The notes beneath the pieces are model-generated. The model was not told where the DNA came from, made no database searches, and was given only the letters and a program-made list of their open reading frames with translations. A program made the translations under genes and the position numbers. This document shows, piece after piece, positions 1 through 10,075 of a DNA stretch of 64,000 nt. This stretch comes from Molanna angustata (lineage: Eukaryota > Arthropoda > Insecta > Trichoptera > Molannidae): NCBI GenBank assembly GCA_963576475.1, contig OY754987.1, forward strand, positions 4,934,036 to 4,998,035, given 5' to 3'. How positions within the stretch are numbered: the first letter of the stretch is position 1; each line of letters starts with the position of its first letter.

Positions 1-2
1 AC

Positions 3-3000
3 CTGCCCGACAACAAGAATTGCGCAATAAATCGGCTTGCGCAATTAGAGAAAAAATTAAAAGCCGATGATAAAATGGCGAACGCATACCGCGAGAAAAT
101 GAAAGACCTTCTCGCCAAGGGGTATGCACGCCCATTGGCTGCCGATGAAGCTGTCACGGCAAATCGGAAATGGTATCTGCCTCACTTCGCGGTCATCAAC
201 CCGAAGAAACCCGGGAAGCTGCGCATTGTCTTCGACGCCGCCAGCAAGTACAAAGGAACGTCACTGAACGACACCCTGCTCGCTGGACCGGACCTCTTAT
301 CATCGCTGCTCGGCAATGTTCTACGTTTTCGCGAAGGAAAGATCGCCGTCGCCGCAGACATCAAGGAGATGTTTCTGCGAATTAAAATCAAGAGGGAAGA
401 CCAGGCGGCTCAGCTATTCCTGTGGAGAGACACCCCCGGAAAACAGCCCAGCACCTTCGTCCTGACATCCATGATGTTCGGGGCGAAATGTTCGCCGAGC
501 AGCGCGCAATATGTTCGCGAACAGATCGCCGAAATGGACCAAGCGACGCACCCGAAAGCTGCAATGGCGATCCGGAAGAAATTTTACATGGACGATTATC
601 TGGACGCAGCCGACACGCCAGGCGAAGCCGAAACCTTGGCAAAGAGCGTAAGCGCCCTCCTCAAAAGCGGCGGATTCGAACTCGCCAACTGGGCGTCAAA
701 CTGCGAATCCGTCCTAGGAGACATACCTAGACCCAAGAGAGCGCCGGCCGCCGTAGATATCATCACTTGCGGCGAGTCCACAGAGCGCATCCTCGGAGTC
801 CGCTGGGACCCGAAACGAGACGAAATATCATGTACGTTCGATCATCTACTGGGGGATTGCGACGAACACCCGACAAAGAGGAAAGTCCTGGCGGAGACCA
901 TGAAAATATTTGATCCGCTCGGCATTGCCTCATGCCTCACCGTGCGAGCCAAGGTCCTCCTACAAAGAATATGGAGGTCTAGCATAGACTGGGACGATAC
1001 TCTATGGCCGGAACACCTGTACGAGTGGCAGGCCCTGCGAGCAGCGCTGAGCACCGCCCATTGCGTGATTCCCAGGTGTTGCCGATGGTATCCCAACGCA
1101 CGGAGGACCCTACACGTCTTCAGCGACGCATCCGAAACGGCGTATTGCGCCGTCGCCTATATGGTAGAAGGTACGCCAACCGACACTCGAGTAACCTTCC
1201 TCACGAGCAAATGCAAAGTGACACCGCTACGGCCGCTATCGATACCGCGCCTCGAGCTACAAGGGGCTCTCATAGCGGCCAGACTAGCCGCCACCGTGAG
1301 GAGGGAGTGCGAGAAGCCGATCGAGGAGACGGTGCACTGGACCGACTCAACGACAGTGTTGCAATGGCTGAGGACCGACCCGCGGTCATACTCAACATTT
1401 GTCGCCAATAGACTGGGCGAAATAGACGAGCTGACAGACATCAAAAGCTGGCGGTGGGTGCCGACCGCACTCAACCCTGCCGACCTTGGCACCAGATGCC
1501 AAGAGATGCCCGACCTCCGACCTGATGGCATGTGGTTCGGAGGCCCCGGGTTCCTGAAGAAACCACCCACTCAATGGCCCGTAGAAAGGAGGACCCACGT
1601 ACGACACAACGAAGTCGAGATGGAGGTGCGGCCGCAGACCGTCTTGGTGACGTCACAGCTGCGCGGTCGCGACAAGAGCCTTCCCGACATAGCGAGATTC
1701 TCATCGTGGATTCGCCTAATCAGAACAACGGCCTGGGCAGTGAGATTCACCGAACGATGCCGGCAGAGGGGGCCTGGCGGGCCCGAACTCACATCAGCCG
1801 AGATTGCACAAGCAGAACGAAGATGGGTTGCGCAATGTCAAGACGATAACTTTTTCGAAGACGTGGGCCCGTTACGACGGGGGGAGCCGATAAAGGCCAG
1901 CAGCCGATTGAATATGCTGAAGCCCTACGTCGACGAAGAAGGAATACTGCGAATGGGCACGCGACTCAACGCGCTCAGTGAGATAGCGCGCGGCGTACAA
2001 GCGCCGATCATCCTGGACGGGACACACCCATATACTCGACTCTTAATAAGGCAGCATCATGAACGCGCCCAACACGCAGGAGTCGAAAGAACGATGGCCG
2101 ACCTGAGAGCCTCGTTCATGATCATCCGTATGAGAACGACGGTGCGAAAGGTGCTACACGAATGCTTACGCTGCCGACAAGCGCGAGCGAGACCGTCACC
2201 ACCAATGATGAGCCAACTACCGCCGGGACGGCTTGCCCACCACGAGAGGCCCTTCACCCACTGCGGCCTCGACATATTTGGGCCGATGATGGTCGCCGTC
2301 GGGCGGCGCAGAGAAAAGCGCTACGGCGCTCTGTTCACGTGTATGGTGACTCGAGCCATTCACATAGAAGTCACCTCATCGCTCAGCACCGACGCCACGA
2401 TAATGGCAATCAGACGAATGACTGCGAGACGCGGTCAACCGAAAGTTTTCTACACCGACAACGGGACCAACTTCAAAGGCGCCGACAATGAAATTCGGGA
2501 CGCCCTCGCAGATATGCAATCAGACAAGCGGATGGCCGCTGAGTTGGCAAACCGCCGCATAGAGTGGCGTTTCAATACGCCTTCGGCGCCGCACACTGGA
2601 GGCGCCTGGGAGCGTTTAGTGAGGTCTGTGAAGATCGCACTAACAGCCGCTTTGAAGGAGCGAGCACCGCGTGAAGAAACGCTATTAACAGCGATCGCGG
2701 AAGCGGAATACACCATCAATAATCGACCCCTAACACACGTATCGGCCGACCCAAGAGATGAGGAGCCCCTAACGCCTAATCACTTCTTGCTGGGATCGGC
2801 CGGACGAAGGCCGAACCTGTCAATCTACACGTCAGCACAGGAGGAAGTGTGCCTTCGTAAACAATGGAGGCTGGCGCAGCAGATAGCCGACATGTTCTGG
2901 CGGCGGTGGGTACGAGAGTACCTACCTACGTTAGCCCAGAGAAGAAAATGGAGGGAACCGGTTGAACCCATCAAGACCGGCGACATAGTCATTGTGGTCG

Positions 3001-3158
3001 ACGCTTCCCAGCCACGCAATCACTGGCCGCGAGGCCGGGTGATCGAGGCGATCACCGCAGCAGATGGACAAGTACGCACCGTCCGCGTACAGACAGCCAC
3101 CGGTACATACCTCAAGCCAGCCGTCAAGGTAGCAGTCCTTCCAATCACCGCCCGCTAA
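3..3158 (+). CDS. pol: BEL/Pao LTR retrotransposon Pol (RT, RNase H, integrase), 5'-partial
   Basis: This is the pol polyprotein of a BEL/Pao retrotransposon. It copies element RNA into DNA and integrates it. The frame is open from base 3, before the first ATG at 75, so the true start, gag and protease lie outside the window. Numbering from Met75, the reverse transcriptase has DIKEMF near residue 95 and the catalytic YMDD at 171-174. RNase H acidic residues appear as SDAS (D351), LELQ (E394) and WTDS (D424). The integrase has an HHCC zinc finger (H661/662, H667, C697, C700) and a core with D733 (GLDIFGP), D795 (TDNGTNF) and E846 (GAWERL). The C-terminal domain ends in a VAVLP motif typical of Pao integrases. 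The stop is at 3156. No frameshift or nonsense codon occurs in about 1050 codons and GC is well above the neighbours, so insertion looks recent. Family assignment is firm; the subfamily is not resolved. Confidence 0.95.
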   Translation: MPDNKNCAINRLAQLEKKLKADDKMANAYREKMKDLLAKGYARPLAADEAVTANRKWYLPHFAVINPKKPGKLRIVFDAASKYKGTSLNDTLLAGPDLLSSLLGNVLRFREGKIAVAADIKEMFLRIKIKREDQAAQLFLWRDTPGKQPSTFVLTSMMFGAKCSPSSAQYVREQIAEMDQATHPKAAMAIRKKFYMDDYLDAADTPGEAETLAKSVSALLKSGGFELANWASNCESVLGDIPRPKRAPAAVDIITCGESTERILGVRWDPKRDEISCTFDHLLGDCDEHPTKRKVLAETMKIFDPLGIASCLTVRAKVLLQRIWRSSIDWDDTLWPEHLYEWQALRAALSTAHCVIPRCCRWYPNARRTLHVFSDASETAYCAVAYMVEGTPTDTRVTFLTSKCKVTPLRPLSIPRLELQGALIAARLAATVRRECEKPIEETVHWTDSTTVLQWLRTDPRSYSTFVANRLGEIDELTDIKSWRWVPTALNPADLGTRCQEMPDLRPDGMWFGGPGFLKKPPTQWPVERRTHVRHNEVEMEVRPQTVLVTSQLRGRDKSLPDIARFSSWIRLIRTTAWAVRFTERCRQRGPGGPELTSAEIAQAERRWVAQCQDDNFFEDVGPLRRGEPIKASSRLNMLKPYVDEEGILRMGTRLNALSEIARGVQAPIILDGTHPYTRLLIRQHHERAQHAGVERTMADLRASFMIIRMRTTVRKVLHECLRCRQARARPSPPMMSQLPPGRLAHHERPFTHCGLDIFGPMMVAVGRRREKRYGALFTCMVTRAIHIEVTSSLSTDATIMAIRRMTARRGQPKVFYTDNGTNFKGADNEIRDALADMQSDKRMAAELANRRIEWRFNTPSAPHTGGAWERLVRSVKIALTAALKERAPREETLLTAIAEAEYTINNRPLTHVSADPRDEEPLTPNHFLLGSAGRRPNLSIYTSAQEEVCLRKQWRLAQQIADMFWRRWVREYLPTLAQRRKWREPVEPIKTGDIVIVVDASQPRNHWPRGRVIEAITAADGQVRTVRVQTATGTYLKPAVKVAVLPITAR

Positions 3159-3182
3159 GAGACTAGTGCCGCGGAGCGACAC

Positions 3183-3192
3183 GGGGGGAGGA
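3183..3192 (+). promoter_or_regulatory. Polypurine tract of the BEL/Pao element
   Basis: Ten purines (six G then AGGA) lie directly before the TG that opens the 3' LTR, 24 bases after the pol stop. This is the expected plus-strand primer site for LTR-element reverse transcription. Confidence 0.75.
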
Positions 3193-3470
3193 TGTAACGG
3201 ACGAGATTGGATTAGGTTTAAGTTATGAAATGTATCGCGGAAAAATAAAGCCAATGTGCCTGACTCTGATTATATTGTATTATATTGTAATGTAACTGGG
3301 TAGCGGCGAGGATACATGTGTAGGGCCTAGCCGGGAAATGGTGAAAGTCGTTCGGCCGCCGGCGGATACCCGCCGCGGTACACGACTGCACACCCCCGCG
3401 CAGACCGACTAGCATGCCTCACCGCGCCCGAAAATCGTTGTACCGCCGGCCGCTCATTGACCGGCGGCAA

Positions 3471-3480
3471 TATATAAATA
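3471..3480 (+). promoter_or_regulatory. TATA box in the LTR
   Basis: TATATAAATA lies in the middle of the 3' LTR, just after a GC-rich palindromic stretch (CCGCCGG...CCGGCGG). It is the likely core promoter; in the 5' LTR the same sequence would drive the genomic RNA. Confidence 0.6.
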
Positions 3481-3760
3481 TACGGCACATTGTGCAAAAT
3501 ATATGTTCTTTCATACCACTACCTGCGTTTATAATTTATCTCTTGACTCGACGCTGCCTGAACCTGCTTGGAATACGGAACACTCGACGACCCTGCCTGA
3601 ACCTGGACTACCATTTTGAACTGGAATCAACCACCGACGGAAGCATTCATCCCGAATATCTCTTCTACATAGTATACGAGTCGTATACTGTGTAGCGAGC
3701 TGCTGGAGCTACGTGGAGACGACGAGGCGATCCACGGTGAAGAGGCGAGCCACCGCCTTA

Positions 3761-3770
3761 AATAAAATAA
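3761..3770 (+). promoter_or_regulatory. Polyadenylation signal in the LTR
   Basis: Overlapping AATAAA hexamers (AATAAAATAA) lie about 40 bases before the LTR end. That fits an R/U5 polyadenylation signal for the retrotransposon transcript. Confidence 0.6.
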
Positions 3771-3806
3771 AGTGCTGCGTTCGGCTAACCACTGCCGTCC
3801 GTAACA

Positions 3807-4198
3807 TATACTATGTCCGAGACTTTTTTTATTTATTTTATTTATATAATTTATGTAGGTACATGTGTACAAAGGTGGGTTTATTGCTATAAAGCAATTT
3901 GGTACAATACTTAGTATTTTGTGAGAAATAAATTGATAAAAAAATAAAATAGAGGAAGAAAAAAAATAAAAAGAAAAGAAAAAAGAGAGTTTAAAAAAAA
4001 TAATACAAATAACACCTCACATAGCAATGAGGAAAATAAGGAGGTTACGGAAGGATATAAAAAGAAATCAGGAACTATTTGATAGATTAAGTTTTTTTGT
4101 TTGCCTTTATATATTTGAATGGATTGAGATGACGTTACTTCATCACTTAGGCCATTCCATCGTCCATTTTTTCTCTTTTCTGTGACCCAGGTCGGCAT
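3807..4198 (-). pseudogene. LINE 3' end, C-terminal RT-protein remnant
   Basis: Read on the minus strand from 4198, the translation contains WNGLSDEVTSSQSI followed by a lysine-rich run. This resembles the WNxLPxxV...SxxxFKxxLK end of CR1/Jockey-type ORF2 proteins. The rest, down to 3807, is A/T-rich with oligo-T and oligo-A runs, as in a LINE 3' untranslated tail. No catalytic motif is present. The similarity is short, so the call is tentative. Confidence 0.4.
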
Positions 4199-4239
4199 AC
4201 GTGTAGAACACGTTAATAATTTTAGAAGGAATGAACCTT

Positions 4240-5449
4240 ACATCACTCGACCTTATTATAGACAACATCCCAATAGAACACATCACTCAACCTTATTATA
4301 GACAACATCCCAATAGAACACATCACTCAATCTTATTATAGACATAACATCGCAATAGAACACATTACTCAATCTTATTATAGACAACATCCCAATAGAA
4401 CAAATCACTCAACCTTATTATAGACAACATCCCAATAGAACACATCACTCAATCTTATTATAGACATAACATCGCAATAGAACACATTACTCAATCTTAT
4501 TATAGACAACATCCCGATAGGACACATCACTCAATCTTATTATAGACATAACATCGCAATAGAACACATTACTCAATCTTATTATAGACAACATCCCAAT
4601 AGAACAAATTACTCAACCTTATTATAGACAACATCCCAATAGAACACATCACTCAATCTTATTATAGACATAACATCGCAATAGAACACATTACTCAATC
4701 TTATTATAGACAACATCCCAATAGAACACATCACTCAACCTTATTATAGACAACATCCCAATAGAACACATCACTCAATCTTATTATAGACATAACATCG
4801 CAATAGAACACATAACTCAATCTTAATTTAGACAACATCCAAATAGAACACATCACTCAATCTTATTATAGACACAACATCGCAATAGAACACATAACTC
4901 AATCTTATTATAGACAACATCCCAATAGAACAAATCACTCAACCTTATTATAGACAACATCCCAATAGAACACATCACTCAATCTTATTATAGACATAAC
5001 ATCGCAATAGAACACATTACTCAATCTTATTATAGACAACATCCCAATAGAACACATCACTCAATCTTATTATAGACATAACATCGCAATAGAACACATT
5101 ACTCAATCTTATTATAGACAACATCCCAATAGAACACATCACTCAACTTTATTATGTATAACATCCCAATAGAACACATCACTCAACTTTATTATAGACA
5201 AAATCCCAATAGAACACATTACTCAATCTTATTATAGACATAACATCGCAATAGAACACATTACTCAATCTTATTATAGACAACATCCCAATAGAACACA
5301 TCACTCAACTTTATTATGGACAACATCCCAATATAACACATCACTTAACTTTATTATAGACAACATCCCAATAGAACACATCACTCAACCTTATTATAGA
5401 CAACATCCCAATAGAACACTCAACCACACATCATTCAACCTTATTATAA
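4240..5449. repeat. Satellite array, alternating 40- and 42-bp monomers
   Basis: About 30 head-to-tail monomers are built on ACATCACTCAACCTTATTAT followed by AGACAACATCCCAATAGAAC (40 bp). A second type carries a TA insertion (GACATAACATCGCAATAG, 42 bp). The two types often alternate, giving an ~82-bp higher-order period. Copies at the right end are more divergent (TTATTATGTATAACATCC, TTATTATGGACAAC). No open frame is supported. Confidence 0.95.
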
Positions 5450-5460
5450 AATCCATTATA

Positions 5461-5556
5461 TGTAAAAATGAGGATGTGGTCATGGAAAAAAGAGCAAAAT
5501 GGATAATTTACAAGGCATGCGTAAGACCAATGATGACATTTGGTGTAGAGCCAAAA
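5461..5556 (+). pseudogene. Possible RT fragment (LINE-like)
   Basis: A 32-codon frame reads ...MEKRAKWIIYKACVRPMMTF then GVE. The pattern resembles the KxxIYKxxIRPxLTYGxE segment of RTE-type LINE proteins, seen more clearly at 22185-22250. It starts right after the satellite array. No flanking coding similarity is visible, so this is a weak call. Confidence 0.35.
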
Positions 5557-6095
5557 ATACATCAAGCACAAAATGCTTTTTTACCATTTACCACCATGGA
5601 AAATTGGAGAATTATGATTTTTTTAGCATATTTTTAACACCAATTTCCCTAATGTTATGTCAATTCCTTAATATACCCATTGCAGCCAAGACATATGTCT
5701 CCTTATATTTATTAACTATTATATTTTATGTATCGTATTATATTAGCTAAAAATATAAAATAAAATACATTTTACTTCAAAATGAAATTATATTTATTCA
5801 TCATTCAGTGCATTTTTTATAAGCTCATATTCCACCTTATACCCAAAAAGTAATTATATAGTTAGATTATTAATACGACCGCTTGGATGTAGAAGTTGTA
5901 CATAGCTACCACAATGTGGCGTACGTACGCCACTCCTCTACAATGGGTGTTTATTAAATTTGAAACTTTCCCAACCACAATAAACCCGTCAGCCTCATAA
6001 TGTCTATTAATGGTAACATCCATGTTGCACTAACATTCATTACCGTAGAGCCAATATAATTATTGTTCTTGAAATTTGTTAAGCTCAAGGTTATA
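5557..6095. other. AT-rich sequence, no gene seen
   Basis: No supported coding region. The one feature is a perfect 18-bp palindrome, GTGGCGTACGTACGCCAC, at 5916-5933, in a small less AT-rich patch (5880-5995). Confidence 0.5.
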
Positions 6096-6099
6096 GAAA

Positions 6100-6560
6100 T
6101 ATTATAGATTTTAAACTGTTGCATTTATATATTATAGGTTTAAACTATTGCATTTTCAATATTGTATATTTAAAACTATTACATTTTAAATATTATAGAT
6201 TTAAAACTATAGCATTTTAAATATTGTACATTTAGAACTAATATATTTTAAATATTGTAGATTTAAAGCTTATGCATTTTAAATATTATAGATATTGAAT
6301 TTCAATATTATATATTTTTAAAAACTGTAGATTTAAAATTATAGCCTATAAATATTATTAATTGCATTATAAATATTAAAGATTTCAAAATATTGTAGGT
6401 ATTTGAAATAACAAAGTTTTTAAAATTATTTCATTTTAAATATTAAATTTAAAACAATTGCATTATGAATGTTATATATTTTAAACAATTACATTTTAAA
6501 TATTATAGAATTTCAACTATTGCTTTTTAAATATTATAGACAATTGCTTTTTAATAATAT
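6100..6560. repeat. Degenerate ~31-bp AT-rich minisatellite
   Basis: The unit is roughly GCATTTTAAATATTATAGAT plus TTAAAACTATT. It recurs about a dozen times with many substitutions and length changes, and spacing becomes irregular to the right. It looks like an old decayed tandem array. Confidence 0.75.
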
Positions 6561-6717
6561 TAAAGTGTTTGAGTTAGCACAGTGGAAAGACATTTTAAAA
6601 TTAGCAAATAAAATAGATCAATATTTTATACAGATTTGTTTATGTCCAAATGTTTTCGCCGAGATGTCTTGTCATTTTCAAGATCTAAGTTAAATTAAAT
6701 TTGACTCCGCTCACACA

Positions 6718-6771
6718 TTTGGCAACATTGTAATTATGTATTTGAAGTGGTGTTTGTTTGAGACTTGTCAA
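6718..6771 (+). repeat. Direct repeat left of MITE-1 (pair with 7164-7217)
   Basis: The segment TTTGGCAACATTGTAAT...GAGACTTGTCAA recurs with few changes at 7164-7217 (...GAGACATGTCAA). The two copies flank the inverted-repeat element at 6810-7131. They are too long for a target duplication, so the element lies within a duplicated repeat. Confidence 0.7.
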
Positions 6772-6809
6772 ATTTAGTCATAATAAATCGAATATGTGGA
6801 AAAATACCA

Positions 6810-7131
6810 TAGATTTTTATTATAATATACTAGACGTAGTACTCCGTGCAAAAAGTGAGTCATGGAATATCGCGCCTTTGACGTTTTGGTTGGCAACATA
6901 TTGTAGTTTTCCTTACATTTCAACATATCCTAGATAGCTGTTCTCTAAACCTTAATAATTGAAATGTTTTTTAGACAAATAAATCCGAAAACAATTCACA
7001 TTAGTCGTTATTTTCTTTAGAAAAACGATGTAGTCTGGAACCAAAACGTCAAAAATTCCCTCGGAAAATTGACTCACTTCGATTCACACAGAATTTGCTA
7101 ACTACGACATCTAGTGTATTATAATAAAAAC
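6810..7131. mobile_element. MITE-1, ~320 bp with long inverted ends
   Basis: The left end (TTTTTATTATAATATACTAG, then ACGTAGT...GTGAGTCA) and the reverse complement of the right end (TTTTTATTATAATACACTAG, then ATGTCGTAGT...GTGAGTCA) match over about 60 bp. TTTGACGTTTTGGTT recurs inverted further inside. There is no coding capacity. This fits a non-autonomous DNA transposon; the superfamily is not determined. Confidence 0.75.
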
Positions 7132-7163
7132 CAATGAAAAATACTTTGTTCCATTTTATTGCA

Positions 7164-7217
7164 TTTGGCAACATTGTAAATATATATTTGAAGTCATGTT
7201 TGTATGAGACATGTCAA
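7164..7217 (+). repeat. Direct repeat right of MITE-1
   Basis: Partner of the repeat at 6718-6771, in the same orientation. Confidence 0.7.
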
Positions 7218-7224
7218 TTATAGC

Positions 7225-7585
7225 TTCATTTAAAATTAATAAGTTGATAACCCATGACTAAAACGAAAATTCAAAATTCTGAGTATAAAAGTTTTGTAAA
7301 TATTTATATATTCTGAAATTTTGGGCTCTGTAAATTGAGCAGATCAAAATTCATAAGGGGGGACACACACACAGACACACTAAGTGTTCTACTCTGAATT
7401 CTGAGTAAATCCGTACATATAATATATATGCTGCGAAACCTCAAAGTTGGTGTTTTTTGACTTCAAAGTTGAAAAAGCCATGAAAAATATAGACCTAAAT
7501 ATAGACCCTGCATACAAACTCGCGTATCATGGGTTGAAACTTTGCCGATAGGTTAAGAGAATAAAATTCTCTTGAACAAATCGAC
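7225..7585 (+). mobile_element. HP element, partial copy
   Basis: This is a member of a repeat found again at 10076-10760, 13722-13885, 15203-15236 and 51309-51864. Shared landmarks are GATAACCCATGACTAAAAC, ACACACACAGACACAC, TTCTACTCTGAATTCTGAGT, TTGGTGTTTTTTGACTTC and the subterminal hairpin TTAAGAGAATAAAATTCTCTTG. The left end is missing. There is no coding capacity. Confidence 0.75.
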
Positions 7586-7925
7586 ACTTGGATTAATTCT
7601 GTAAGTACTTAGATAACAATTAAAAACAGCATCCTCTTAAAAATCAATAATAAATATTTAAAATTGGTATTCTGGTTTTAAACTCAAATCTTTTGTATAC
7701 TAAATAAAGCTTTTTGAAACAAATTTATTTCGGGTTTCCCAAAAAACGTCGAAAAAAAACATATAAATTGACAAGACCAAATTACGAATGAGCGATACAG
7801 ATGATTTGTTACAGGACGAACAATTTCTATGAATGTAAGTTAAAATTGTCAAAAATATTTTTGTTTAATACAGCAACCCCGTTTAAATGTTGCAACACTA
7901 TAGCATTTGTTCAGATTTAAACCGA
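7586..7925. other. AT-rich intergenic sequence
   Basis: I see no gene or clear repeat here. Confidence 0.5.
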
Positions 7926-7929
7926 GAAA

Positions 7930-8200
7930 CCGCTAACTTTGACACAGCAAAAGACCACCACCAGCGGACATTATGTCACACAATATTGGTGGGGAACATT
8001 CAAATGTGATTCTCGCCATTTCCTGGATTCTCCCGTGGCTCTGTGTGGAGGCAGGGAGACGAGGTTGCGGGATGAGTTCGGGGTGCTGGGGAGGAAATGG
8101 GAAGATTGGAACGAGAGGGAACAGGGAGATGACACGGTCCACATCCTCACCTGTTGTACTCTCCTTTCTACACACTGATACACAATTCCACATCTGAACA
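7930..8200. other. GC-richer island, unrecognised, possibly coding remnant
   Basis: About 270 bp of near-balanced base composition stand out from the AT-rich surroundings and are open in four frames. One plus-strand frame contains KWEDWNEREQGDDTVHILTCC. The end is faintly like the DTVxHxLxxC zinc-knuckle ending of R1/Jockey ORF2 proteins, but this is not convincing. Open frames on both strands probably reflect composition. Function unknown. Confidence 0.3.
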
Positions 8201-8263
8201 TGCCATACTGTATAATCCTAAGAAGTTATTCGACGTGTATGTACTTATGAATGTTTCCATATA

Positions 8264-9530
8264 GAAACAACAAATAATGACATCTATAGACGCAATCAGC
8301 AACTATGATCATGCTGTCATATTATATAGCTTAGTACAAATAATATTCAAATACGAATACCTACATACATATATTCTGATTCGAATTCAAAAGCATGTAT
8401 TTATTAAATTTGTGTAGAACCATAGTTGAGGTTATTCATTTTATATGTAAGGGATCTAATGACATCTATGGATGAAATCAGCAACTATGACCATATTGTC
8501 ACATACTTCTTAGAACAAATAATATTCATTTACTTACATATATGCATTTGATTTGAATTCAAAGCATGTATTTATTAAATTTGTGTAGAACCAAATACAC
8601 AAAGGCGCTATTATTGTTATTGGGCAATATCAAAATCAAACCATGAGTGAGATACATAGTTGAGGTTATTCATTTTATACGTAAGGGATCTAATGACATC
8701 TATGGATGAAATCAGCAACTATGACCATGTTGTCACACATAACATAGAACAAATAATATTCAAATACATACATGCAATCTGATTTGAATTCAAAAGCATG
8801 TATTTATTAAATTTGTGTAGAACCAAATACACAAAGGCGCTATTATTGTTATTGGGCAATATCAAAATCAAGCCATGACTGAGATACATAGTTGAGGTTA
8901 TTCATTTTTTACGTAAGGGATCTAATGACATCTATGGATGAAATCAGCAACTATGACCATGTTGTCACACATAACATAGAACAAATAATATTCAAATACA
9001 TACATGCAATCTGATTTGAATTCAAAAGCATGTATTTATTAAATTTGTGTAGAACCAAATACACAAAGGCGCTATTATTGTTATCAGGCAATATCCAAAT
9101 CAAGCCATGCGTAAGATACATAGTTGAGGTTATTCATTTTTTACGTAAGGGATCTAATGACATCTATGGATTAAATCAGCAACTATGACCATGTTGTCAC
9201 ATATAACTTAAAACAAATAATATTCAAATACATACAAGCAATCTGATTAAAACTCATAAGCATGTATTTATTAAATTTGTGTTGAAACAAATACACAATG
9301 GCGCTATTATTGTCATTAGGCAATATCCAAATCAAGCCATGAGTGAGATACATAGTTGAGGTTATTCATTTTATACGTAAGGGATCTAATGACATCTATA
9401 GACTTAATCAGCAACTATGATCAGATTGTTATATATAGCTTAGTACAAATAATATTCAAATACTTACATACCTACATGCAGTCTGGTTCGATTTCAAAAG
9501 GATGTATTTATTATATTTTTGTATATATAA
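8264..9530 (+). repeat. 232-bp tandem array, ~5-6 units
   Basis: The start word GCATGTATTTATTAAATTTG falls at 8393, 8564, 8796, 9028 and 9260, with a diverged copy (GATGTATTTATTATATTT) at 9501. Spacings are 171, 232, 232, 232 and ~241. The first full unit lacks ~60 bp (the CACAAAGGCGCTATTATTG block). Each unit also carries GAGGTTATTCATTTTATACG and AATCAGCAACTATGACCATG. Confidence 0.92.
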
Positions 9531-9544
9531 TATGTTATCTTTAT

Positions 9545-9745
9545 AAACATATAATATTCGTAGTTGCTGATTACGTCTAAAGATGTCATTTGAAATCTTA
9601 CATACGTATAAAACGAATAACCTCAAATAATTCACTCGTGGCTGCAGTTGGTTGACACCATACGTTGAGATTAATTGTTTTTTTTTTACGTACCTAAGGT
9701 GTCAAATGACATCTATAGACTTAATCAGCAACTAAGATCATGTAT
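9545..9745 (-). repeat. Inverted and partial copies of the 232-bp unit
   Basis: TAGTTGCTGATTACGTCTAA and ATAAAACGAATAACCTCAAA at 9550-9630 are the reverse complement of the array's core. A further forward fragment (GACATCTATAGACTTAATCA) follows at 9708. The array therefore ends in a head-to-head inversion, suggesting that the unit came from an inverted-repeat transposon. Confidence 0.75.
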
Positions 9746-9784
9746 ATAGCGCCATTCAATAATTCAGGATCATTCCAAAGGCGT

Positions 9785-9972
9785 TTATATTCTGTCTAAT
9801 GTTGCCCTATGAAACAAAGCTGTTTTCAGTCCTTTAGAGAAAGTGCTCTTGCTTTGTGCACTGCGGACATCTGGAGGCAATCTATTCCACTTTTTAGGAC
9901 CACTCACACTAAAGCATCTATCATAGTAAGGCGTTTTGTTGGCACTGAGTTTGAGATGCCTCCCAGATAGCT
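9785..9972 (-). pseudogene. CR1/L2-like LINE ORF2, C-terminus
   Basis: Read on the minus strand, the frame gives GRHLKLSANKTPYYDRCF, then SVSGPKKWNRLPPDVRSA, then STFSKGLKTALF, and a stop at 9785-9787. This is the characteristic end of CR1/L2/Jockey-like ORF2 proteins (F.V.GP.LWN.LP..IR...S...FK..LKT.LF). An in-frame TAG closes the upstream side. The rest of the LINE is absent, as expected for 5'-truncated insertion. Confidence 0.82.
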
Positions 9973-10075
9973 ATTTTCTCTGACACAGCACTTGAATTTA
10001 CTGTGGTGCCAGGTTATTCAAAGCATCAATCCACAAAAGGAAGAAAATTAATTTTGAAAGCGACATGTTTTCAAA

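Larger units (their letters stand above)
3193..3806 (+). mobile_element. 3' LTR of the BEL/Pao element
   Basis: The 614-bp LTR begins TGTAACGGAC and ends GTCCGTAACA. These are terminal inverted repeats with one mismatch, in the canonical TG...CA form. It follows the polypurine tract and contains a TATA box and a polyadenylation signal. The 5' LTR is outside the window, so LTR identity and the target duplication cannot be checked here. Short reading frames inside it look fortuitous. Confidence 0.88.

Noticed and set aside
170..1849. Additional frames overlapping pol on both strands
   Set aside because: Shadows of the GC-rich pol gene; the +3 frame carries all catalytic motifs.
4240..5449. CRISPR-like regular spacing
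   Set aside because: Monomers are contiguous with no unique spacers, and the genome is eukaryotic. The 31-bp and 46-bp arrays are rejected as CRISPR for the same reason.
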